Source: Pseudomonadales bacterium | GTDB taxonomy: Bacteria > Pseudomonadota > Gammaproteobacteria > Pseudomonadales > DC-out160 | DNA length: 64,000 bases | Assembly: GCA_019090455.1 (NCBI GenBank) | Contig: JAHRWA010000038.1 | Coordinates: 1-64,000, forward strand | Direction of reading: 5' to 3' | Shown: piece after piece, positions 57,799-64,000 of the stretch | Position numbering within the stretch: the first letter of the stretch is position 1 | Layout: each line of letters starts with the position of its first letter | The notes under the pieces: model-generated | The model's input: the letters and a program-made list of their open reading frames with translations, nothing else | Databases searched by the model: none | Told to the model about the DNA's origin: nothing | Made by a program: the position numbers and the translations under genes

Positions 57799-58818
57799 AT
57801 GTCAAAACGCAAATTAACTCGAAAACAATCTTGGCGAGTCCAAAAAATTCAAGATGAACGTACCGAGCGAATGCGTAAGCAGCAGGAAAAACAAGATAAG
57901 ATGGTCACTGGCGGCGACCTTGGGCCAGAACAAGAAGGCTTGGTGATTACCCATTACGGCTCACAGTTAGATGTAGAATGCCTACATGGAGACCAAAAAG
58001 GACAGATATTCCGGTGCCACCTCCGAGCCAACATAGAGAGGTTAGTCACTGGCGACCGTGTTGCTTGGCGTGCCGGCAAAGAATTGACCGGAATCATCGT
58101 TGCGGCTCTACCTCGGCATTCCGTATTAAATCGCCCTGACCCGAGAGGGGAACTCAAACCCATCGCCGCCAACATCGATCAAATAATAGTCGTCTTCTCG
58201 CCTCTACCTAAACCATCAACCATGCTACTTGATCGTTACTTAGTCGCGGTAGAATTAAGCCATATCGAACCGATCTTACTACTCAACAAATATGACCTGA
58301 TCAACAAAGACGAACAGCATCTTATCCCGATGATCCAGCGATACCGAGACATTGGTTATACGGTGCTGACCTCCTCAACGGTTAATAACCAGGGTCTCCA
58401 AGAGCTACATAAAGTTTTAGATCAAAGAGTCAGCGTACTTGTTGGACAATCGGGCGTCGGCAAATCATCCCTAATCAACAGTCTCCTACCAGGCACCGAT
58501 CTCAGAATTGGCGACGTGTCAGAAAACTCAGGGCTGGGAATCCATACCACCACCTCCGCTCGTCTATTTCATATTCCCTCTGGTGGCGAGCTTATCGACT
58601 CACCGGGAATTCGAGAATTTGGTTTATGGCACCTCAAGCCCAATGAATTGATCCATGGATTTCGAGATATCACGCCCTTTCTTGGGCTATGTAAATTCCG
58701 CGACTGCAACCACCAAGCTGAACCTGGCTGCGCCGTATTAAAAGCGGTCAAGGACGGTAGCATCACCAAACAGCGCTTTGATAATTACAAACAGATTCTA
58801 CAAGCATTGATGGAGTAA
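57799..58818 (+). CDS. rsgA: Ribosome small-subunit GTPase RsgA
   Basis: Circularly permuted GTPase for 30S maturation. 339 residues. Basic N-terminus (MSKRKLTRKQSWRVQKIQDERTERM), OB fold (about 45-105), then G4 NKYD, G1 GQSGVGKSSLIN, G3 DSPGIREFGLWHL, and a C-terminal zinc site CKFRDCNHQAEPGCAV. ATG 57799. The orn-rsgA divergent pair is conserved. Confidence 0.97.
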   Translation: MSKRKLTRKQSWRVQKIQDERTERMRKQQEKQDKMVTGGDLGPEQEGLVITHYGSQLDVECLHGDQKGQIFRCHLRANIERLVTGDRVAWRAGKELTGIIVAALPRHSVLNRPDPRGELKPIAANIDQIIVVFSPLPKPSTMLLDRYLVAVELSHIEPILLLNKYDLINKDEQHLIPMIQRYRDIGYTVLTSSTVNNQGLQELHKVLDQRVSVLVGQSGVGKSSLINSLLPGTDLRIGDVSENSGLGIHTTTSARLFHIPSGGELIDSPGIREFGLWHLKPNELIHGFRDITPFLGLCKFRDCNHQAEPGCAVLKAVKDGSITKQRFDNYKQILQALME

Positions 58819-58827
58819 AACTATTCT

Positions 58828-58844
58828 AGCGTTTAAGCAACGCT
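58828..58844 (+). terminator. Weak hairpin after rsgA
   Basis: AGCGTT (58828-58833) and AACGCT (58839-58844) pair around TAAGC, followed by a pyrimidine-rich TCTCTC. Six base pairs only; a weak terminator at best. Confidence 0.35.
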
Positions 58845-58975
58845 TCTCTCATATTCCAATGTGAAGTTCTCTGTCGCGCATCGGCTAATCTGTAGATTCA
58901 CCCGATGTACTATCATCATAGAATGAACAATAAAACATACTTGAATGTAACAGCGACAGGAATGAGACAGCTAAA

Positions 58976-60727
58976 ATGCTATTAGCTAAAGAGACATTTT
59001 CGCCCAAAGGGGTGCAATACTGGCGAACTCAATTATTAAATGAGTTCCTGCCCATCATGCCTCATACCGGGCGTCACTTAATCGAGCAGCTAAAAGACCC
59101 TAACATCTCACCTCATCAAGTCGCTAACCTTGCTGCCCAAGATCCCATTTTAGGCATTCAAGTAGTCAAAGAAGCCAATCGCTTAAACAAGAAAAACCAA
59201 CACACCGACATCACCAACATTGAACACTGCGTCTCAATCATGGGTATGGACAACATCCACAGGCTGGCCCGCAAAATACCCATACTCGATCCCAGTGCGG
59301 ATTACGGTGAAACTCAATACTACTTAAACGCGATTATTCGAAGTCTACATGCCGCTACTCAAGCCAGAAGTTGGGCGGCATTGAGAAGCTTCCATGCGCC
59401 TGATGAGATATTTCTCGCCAGCCTATTTTATGGCGTACCCATTTGGCACTTATGGCAATTCGCAACATCAGAAATGCTCACCATTCACCACCTTATTCAA
59501 AATGAATTAATCCCTGCTAACCAAGCTGAGACCTCCGTACTGGGCTGCACCATTAATACACTTTGCCTAGCCTTGGCGGTGGAATGGGGATTGCCGAAAA
59601 TTGTCCAGGATGCGTTTAATCCCAAACTTCATCCCGACAATCGCTTTCTCATGAGTACAGCTCGTCAGGTCTCATCGGATTCGTTTCCGGAATTACCGGC
59701 ATACGACCCTAAGGGCGTCCCTACAAACTCACCTGCGGTTCAAGTGATACTAGCGAATTGGTTATGCCGAGAAACGGATATCGACTGGAGTTCACGGCAA
59801 ACCAATCGATCCATGAAAGTCATTTCTGCCTACTTGCGCATGCCACTCTGCGATACACGTAAACTGATTATTCAAAATGCATTGATGGTCTCTCGCGCTT
59901 ACCCTATTCCAGGTGTCATGACCCCTGGCGCTAAACTTATTTTCCCTCCGAACCCACCCAAGCACCGAAGAGTAAAGCTAACAGAAGTTTCTCTTATGGC
60001 GGAGAAATACGTTCTCAAAGCCGGGCCAAATGAGCAGCACCAACACCTCACCGCGCAACAAGTTTCCGATAATCCCGAGCTCACCAAAAGCGTTAATTGG
60101 ACTCGCCAAAGTCAGTCCTTATTTGAAGCTAGCAATACGCCGATTGACGAACTCAGCGCCAATAAAAAACCGAAGAACCCACCGCAAGAAGATCAACAGG
60201 TAACAAAGCGTCCTCTAAACCCCATTATTTTCAAAGAATTTACCGATAGAATTCGAACCCACCCCGACAGCTACACAAACCACACAACCCTTTTTGAATC
60301 CGCCTGCCAAGCACTACACGATGGCCTAGGGTTAGAGCGAGTCATTATCGCGATCAAAAATAAAAATGGCCACCAATTACAATCCAGAAGTTCCACCGGC
60401 TGCGATCAGAATCCCGAGTTGCAATACTTTGAATGCCCCCTCAATAACACAGGCTTATTTCACACACTACTCAAGAAGTCCTCCAGTATTTGGGTCAAGC
60501 AAAGCAACTTGGATAATGCATTGGTGCAGTTGCCGAAAGAATTCCGTGACCACTGCCAAGTCGATGAGTTTTTTATGATGTCTATTTTTAACGGGGACAA
60601 TGCTGTGGGAATTTGTTATGTAGACCGAGGCATCAAAGGCGATAAGTTTTTGAAAGAGCATTACAACGCCTATAAATATCTTTGTAATTCCCTGACTAAA
60701 TGTCTAACCGCGCAATCGGCTTCATGA
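58976..60727 (+). CDS. HDOD-domain regulator with C-terminal GAF-like domain
   Basis: 583 residues. The HDOD domain (about 15-220) shows LLNEFLPIMPHTGRHLIEQL, VANLAAQDPILGIQVVKEANR and TNIEHCVSIMGMDNIHRLA. The middle includes a Pro/Lys/Gln-rich linker (about 360-410). The last 170 residues (FESACQALHDGLGLERVIIAIKN ... FFMMSIFNGDNAVGICYVDRG) look like a GAF domain. HDOD-GAF proteins act in signalling, often of motility or c-di-GMP, but no partner is adjacent. In Pseudomonas motAB follow rsgA; here this gene stands in that place. Confidence 0.8.
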   Translation: MLLAKETFSPKGVQYWRTQLLNEFLPIMPHTGRHLIEQLKDPNISPHQVANLAAQDPILGIQVVKEANRLNKKNQHTDITNIEHCVSIMGMDNIHRLARKIPILDPSADYGETQYYLNAIIRSLHAATQARSWAALRSFHAPDEIFLASLFYGVPIWHLWQFATSEMLTIHHLIQNELIPANQAETSVLGCTINTLCLALAVEWGLPKIVQDAFNPKLHPDNRFLMSTARQVSSDSFPELPAYDPKGVPTNSPAVQVILANWLCRETDIDWSSRQTNRSMKVISAYLRMPLCDTRKLIIQNALMVSRAYPIPGVMTPGAKLIFPPNPPKHRRVKLTEVSLMAEKYVLKAGPNEQHQHLTAQQVSDNPELTKSVNWTRQSQSLFEASNTPIDELSANKKPKNPPQEDQQVTKRPLNPIIFKEFTDRIRTHPDSYTNHTTLFESACQALHDGLGLERVIIAIKNKNGHQLQSRSSTGCDQNPELQYFECPLNNTGLFHTLLKKSSSIWVKQSNLDNALVQLPKEFRDHCQVDEFFMMSIFNGDNAVGICYVDRGIKGDKFLKEHYNAYKYLCNSLTKCLTAQSAS

Positions 60728-60773
60728 CTAGCTTGCAAAGCAATCCACCAGCAATGGCGGTATAGGGAATTAT

Positions 60774-61553
60774 TCACTCACCCCCAACCTTTCTACCCAA
60801 AAAAACTCTGCGCACAATCGACACTGAATTACTCAATATCGCGACCACCGCTAAACACCAAACGATGATGGCACCACTAGGAAAATCAAATATGCTGGAC
60901 AGTATCAAGCCCAATCCATAACCGAAGGCCCCGATAATCATCGCCTTTGTTATCCCTCTGCACCCTGTTAATTGATGGGAAGCAATCGCGGGTATGATAA
61001 GGCTCGCAAACACCAGATACACACCCACCAACTGAACAGACAGTGTCACTGAAATGGCGAAGGGAAAATAAAAGCGGAGTAAGGGATGTTTAAACCACCA
61101 CAAACAACCCAACACGCCAGCATAGACACTGGCAACCGGTAACAACTGGTCCCATGTTGTCCATAATATTTGGCCCACTAAAAGTGCTTTAAGATGTTCT
61201 CCTCCATGCGGATTTCCTGAAAGCGCTAAGATGCTTCCTGTGGCCGCTAAAACAAAAAGCGAACCGATAATAGCTTCTTGAAACTGCAGCCAATAACGCT
61301 CTGTCCAATTGAGTAACGCTGCTGACAATATGGCAGCCATACCCGCGCTCATTTGAATAGCGAGATGATTCTCTACGTCAAAGAAGAAACCCGCCAACAC
61401 CACACCTAATGCTGCGCATTGTGCGATGGCAAGATCGAGAAATATGATCCCTCGCTGCAACACTTTTCGCCCTAAAGGCACATGGGTGGAGAGCACTAAA
61501 AGGCCCGCCACAAAGGCAGGCCCAATGATCGATAAATCAATCATTTCCAACAT
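60774..61553 (-). CDS. Metal (zinc-type) ABC transporter permease
   Basis: ABC-3 family inner-membrane permease of 259 residues with seven or eight hydrophobic segments. GRKVLQRGIIFLDLAIAQCAALGVVLAGFF is the family's early motif and VQLVGVYLVFASLIIPAIASHQL the coupling region. It starts three bases after the binding-protein gene, so the two are coupled. A matching ATPase gene is not in the window. ZnuB-like for zinc or manganese; the cargo is inferred from the neighbours. Confidence 0.85.
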   Translation of the reverse strand: MLEMIDLSIIGPAFVAGLLVLSTHVPLGRKVLQRGIIFLDLAIAQCAALGVVLAGFFFDVENHLAIQMSAGMAAILSAALLNWTERYWLQFQEAIIGSLFVLAATGSILALSGNPHGGEHLKALLVGQILWTTWDQLLPVASVYAGVLGCLWWFKHPLLRFYFPFAISVTLSVQLVGVYLVFASLIIPAIASHQLTGCRGITKAMIIGAFGYGLGLILSSIFDFPSGAIIVWCLAVVAILSNSVSIVRRVFLGRKVGGE

Positions 61554-61556
61554 GCG

Positions 61557-62468
61557 TCATCCTCCCCCACAGCTCTTCGCGTTTATTAACAACGCAATGG
61601 TGGAGTCAAACAAACCAAACAAATCGTTGGCATCACTATTCCCACCCACGGTGAACGGCAATTCAATAGCACAGATCCCTGTTTTCTTAGACAACCATTG
61701 GCTACCCTTTTTATCAGCAAACGGGGAGCGGATAATCGTATAGGCGGGGGCTTGCGCCATCTGTTTAATGAGCTTACTTAAATGGCTCGTCGAAGGGGGA
61801 ATTCCTGGCAACGGTTCTAGCGTAGCGACCAGCTCCATCCCCAGCCAATTTAGCAGGTACACCCAACTTTGATGATGAACCACCACTGGCTTTCCACGCA
61901 GGGGTTTAGCCAACTCATTCCACCGAGTTATTGCATTTAACCAACGTTGTTTAAACCGTTCAAAGTTCGCTTGATACGTTTCTTGGTGACGGGGATCAAG
62001 CAAACCTAATCGCTGCGTTAACAGCTCCGCAATCGGCAATACCTTCCGAGGATCTAACATCACATGAGGATTGCCCTCGGGATGGACATCCCCCTGGGAA
62101 CGATCGGCTTTCTGTCCGACGTCCAAACGCTCGACTTGATTTGCCGCTAAGAACAGCCCCGGCTCTTTTTGTACTTTTGGGTTGGCTCCCTTTTGCAATA
62201 AAACGGGTAGCCAGCCTACCTCTAGGCTAGCACCGGTACAGAGAACCAAATCAGCACGACGAACACGATTAATCAAACTCGGCCGAGCTTGAATATGATG
62301 GACATCCTGTTTGGCATGGGTTGCCACGTAAGTCGTCACCAGCTCACCACCCAGCTCCTGGACTAACGACTCAAGCTCGGGCTCACAGGCAAACACCTGA
62401 AGCTCAGCCAGCGACTCTTCTGCAAACAAAAACAACGGAAAGATGATAATCAATAGGCGTTTCAACAT
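61557..62468 (-). CDS. Metal (zinc-type) ABC transporter substrate-binding protein
   Basis: Periplasmic cluster A-I binding protein of 303 residues from ATG 62468, preceded by AAGGAGAGAG; the frame opens at 62504 without support. Signal peptide MLKRLLIIIFPLFLFAEESLA. Metal ligands probably come from QDVHHIQARPSLINRVRRADL, NPHVMLDPRK, VVVHHQSWVYLLNWLG and the late SPFADKKGSQWL acid. The Asp/His-rich loop typical of E. coli ZnuA is missing. Zinc is favoured by the His-rich porin upstream. Ten bases follow the porin stop. Confidence 0.85.
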   Translation of the reverse strand: MLKRLLIIIFPLFLFAEESLAELQVFACEPELESLVQELGGELVTTYVATHAKQDVHHIQARPSLINRVRRADLVLCTGASLEVGWLPVLLQKGANPKVQKEPGLFLAANQVERLDVGQKADRSQGDVHPEGNPHVMLDPRKVLPIAELLTQRLGLLDPRHQETYQANFERFKQRWLNAITRWNELAKPLRGKPVVVHHQSWVYLLNWLGMELVATLEPLPGIPPSTSHLSKLIKQMAQAPAYTIIRSPFADKKGSQWLSKKTGICAIELPFTVGGNSDANDLFGLFDSTIALLINAKSCGGG

Positions 62469-62478
62469 AACTCTCTCC

Positions 62479-63738
62479 TTAAAATTGGTGGGAACCATGA
62501 GCACCTAAACTGATGTTGTATTGCAAAAAGATTTGGTTGAAGGACTCACTAGCAGAAGTTCCCGCTTCCTCATCAAATTTGCTAATATCTGCACGAGCAA
62601 ATTGCAGTCTGAATTTCGAAAATTCGGTGGGATACCACGTTAAAGCCAACGTCATTCGACTAGAATCCCCAAGGTCAACTTTCTCTTCCTCTTCCAAATC
62701 ATTTGTCATACCGGTGACATCATAACGAGCGCCAAGAGACCAACGAGGGGCAACGCCGTAGACAGCGTGAATATAAAAACCGTCCTGCTGCCCCACTACT
62801 TTTTCACCGATTTCATCAATGTCAGATGCTTGTTCGATAGTGAGTTCCTTATCCAGATAAAAATATTCAGCCTGCAGCTTTACGCCTCCTTGACCATATG
62901 AGCCTGTCGGTGATTTTTTATAGACAGCATCAACGCCCCATACACTGGCGTCACCCTCTAGTAATTCGACAACTGTTGGAATTTCATCGGTGTCTCCATG
63001 ATCCTCTTGGTGATTCCCAACATTGATATAAGAAACGCCAAGTTGCAGCGCATGATCTGCCCCAAAATCAGGTGCCGCTTTTACAAACACTGTGGTTAAT
63101 CGAGGGCCTGCCTCTTGCTCCAGCTGCTCGCTATCAACAGATGCGCCAAGCTTTTCCTGATCACCTTGCAATAACTCCACTCCCATCAAGGTATAAAGAT
63201 CTGTCGCTGGTTGATAGGTGATTTGCACCCCTGTATCCACTAACCCATGATCACCAAAGAGGGATAGGTAAGCTAAGTTTTGGTCTGCGAAATCCCAACT
63301 ATGTGCGTGTTGCCCATTATGGTAACCAACACCACTGAGGAATTTCCCCCCCTTTATTTTCCACCCTGCAGGCAACAAGCGGGTTTCAAAATAGGCCTCT
63401 TCTAATTCGGCCTCACCATCGGCAAAAGCGACCGTTAACCATGCATCATAATAAGGATCAACAGAACCCGACAACGTAAGCTCAGTTTCGCGCAAATTAA
63501 AACCTCGACTCAGGCCGCCATGACCATGGCCTTCGTCACCATGGCCGTGCCCACCCAAAATACCACTCATCTCTTCGAGACGCTCAAAGCTCTCTCCATC
63601 AATATTGTCACTGTAGTAAGCACCGTCTAAAATCACGCTAATTTTGGGGTTAAAGGAGGTGTCGTTATTGGTTTGTGCAGCCACAAAACCACTGAATAAC
63701 ATCGCAGACACAGCGATAGGCATAAGATTCTTTTTCAT
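62479..63738 (-). CDS. Outer-membrane porin with His-rich loop
   Basis: 419 residues from ATG 63738 (GTGGA upstream); ATG 63759 has no ribosome site. Signal peptide MKKNLMPIAVSAMLFSGFVAAQ. The mature protein alternates in short amphipathic strands and ends in a beta-strand with F at the end, as in porins. A loop near residue 60 reads GGHGHGDEGHGHGG, with further GQHAHSW, HQEDHGDTDE and HGSHQF, suiting zinc capture at the surface. It resembles porins linked to zinc starvation. First of three genes with the binding protein and permease. Confidence 0.83.
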   Translation of the reverse strand: MKKNLMPIAVSAMLFSGFVAAQTNNDTSFNPKISVILDGAYYSDNIDGESFERLEEMSGILGGHGHGDEGHGHGGLSRGFNLRETELTLSGSVDPYYDAWLTVAFADGEAELEEAYFETRLLPAGWKIKGGKFLSGVGYHNGQHAHSWDFADQNLAYLSLFGDHGLVDTGVQITYQPATDLYTLMGVELLQGDQEKLGASVDSEQLEQEAGPRLTTVFVKAAPDFGADHALQLGVSYINVGNHQEDHGDTDEIPTVVELLEGDASVWGVDAVYKKSPTGSYGQGGVKLQAEYFYLDKELTIEQASDIDEIGEKVVGQQDGFYIHAVYGVAPRWSLGARYDVTGMTNDLEEEEKVDLGDSSRMTLALTWYPTEFSKFRLQFARADISKFDEEAGTSASESFNQIFLQYNISLGAHGSHQF

Positions 63739-63825
63739 AATCCACTCTATAAATTTCATAAATGTACGAACGGACAGGGTCGTATCGACAACCCCATCAA
63801 TGTAAATTTTTAATACGTTGGGAAC

Positions 63826-64000
63826 TTATGAAAAAGAGGGTGGAGCTCGCGATTGGAACGCAGGAAAGCGTTGATCAGATTTTCCGATAGTGAGAAATTG
63901 TTTTTGATAAACCGCAGGGGTTGCGATGCACAAGCTTTCAGTATGAAAGACGATACCATTGTCCAAGGCATCAATAGCAATACAGATACTGCAAGCATGA
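63826..64000 (-). CDS. C-terminus of a small HxCxxC protein (DUF2946-like), right edge
   Basis: Partial. The frame is open from the edge to TAA at 63826-63828, 58 codons. It reads HACSICIAIDALDNGIVFHTES and ends FPAFQSRAPPSFS. An HxCxxC near the start and a terminal SRAPP are features I associate with DUF2946-type small proteins found next to metal-transport and TonB genes. It precedes the zinc-type cluster on the same strand. A competing frame at 63810-63998 has no such motif. Confidence 0.55.
   Translation of the reverse strand, partial: HACSICIAIDALDNGIVFHTESLCIATPAVYQKQFLTIGKSDQRFPAFQSRAPPSFS

Noticed and set aside
63739-63825. Zur box upstream of the porin
   Set aside because: No sequence close to a GTTATANNATAAC-like palindrome is present; only a short GGGTTGT/ACGACCC hairpin.
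63810-63998. 62-codon reverse frame starting MLAVSVLLLMPWTMVSS at the right edge
   Set aside because: The neighbouring frame (63826-64000) is also open and carries HxCxxC and a C-terminal SRAPP typical of small metal-linked proteins, so this frame is taken as a shadow.

Overview
This is a 64 kb chromosomal window from a Gram-negative gammaproteobacterium of moderate G+C. Two blocks match the gene order I know from Pseudomonas: malic enzyme - SNase-like nuclease - rpmE - priA - argS - SPOR protein - hslVU, and purA - hisZ - DUF2065 - hflC - hflK - hflX - hfq - miaA - mutL - amiB - tsaE - nnr - queG - orn - rsgA. The biotin order bioB-bioF-bioH-bioC-bioD divergent from comF, a long-form isocitrate lyase and a DUF2058 protein fit a Pseudomonadales / Oceanospirillales-type bacterium, probably marine. 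I cannot name the genus. I saw no rRNA, tRNA, IS element, prophage or CRISPR array. Both edges cut a gene: a malic enzyme on the left, and on the right a small HxCxxC protein that is open to the edge.

Layout. 1-10.5 kb: housekeeping block with a well-matched heat-shock (sigma-32) promoter before hslVU, then cysC. 10.5-14 kb: isocitrate lyase with a strong terminator, and a secreted alkaline phosphatase. 14-21.5 kb: accessory region with a Cys-rich orphan, a secreted protein made of Cys-paired helical modules, a large acyl-CoA dehydrogenase, a secreted metzincin protease with a Gly-rich C-terminal anchor, a SprA-type HExxH protein and a small flagellar-rod-like protein. 21.7-26.6 kb: the complete biotin operon bioBFHCD, with a BirA operator laid over the bioB promoter and comF divergent. 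27.6-29.6 kb: modBC without modA. 29.7-36.6 kb: SrkA kinase, transglutaminase-like protein, two hotdog/MaoC-like proteins, SPOUT methyltransferase, ArfB, YbiT and a RIO kinase. 36.8-41.5 kb: a TPR + GT9-like protein that appears to start at ATT, a radical SAM/SPASM enzyme, a PilZ/YcgR protein and a Bax-like lipoprotein. 41.5-58.8 kb: the conserved purA-to-rsgA block. 59-64 kb: an HDOD-GAF regulator and a zinc-type uptake cluster (permease, binding protein, His-rich outer-membrane porin, HxCxxC protein) with no ATPase gene in view.

Three points deserve attention. First, a cross-cutting pattern: about a dozen short tandem duplications, mostly 15 bp and in frame, lie in linkers, termini and intergenic DNA, especially in the bio operon. 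Second, the periplasmic protein at 14945-16363 has eight cysteines spaced as four pairs (50, 49, 66, 65 residues apart), implying an undescribed repeated disulfide-linked helical module. Third, several starts differ from a naive call: rpmE, bioB, hflC, hflK, the zinc-binding protein and the porin start downstream of the longest ORF, while the TPR-GT gene starts upstream of it at a non-canonical codon. All function calls rest on reading motifs and context; no searches were run.
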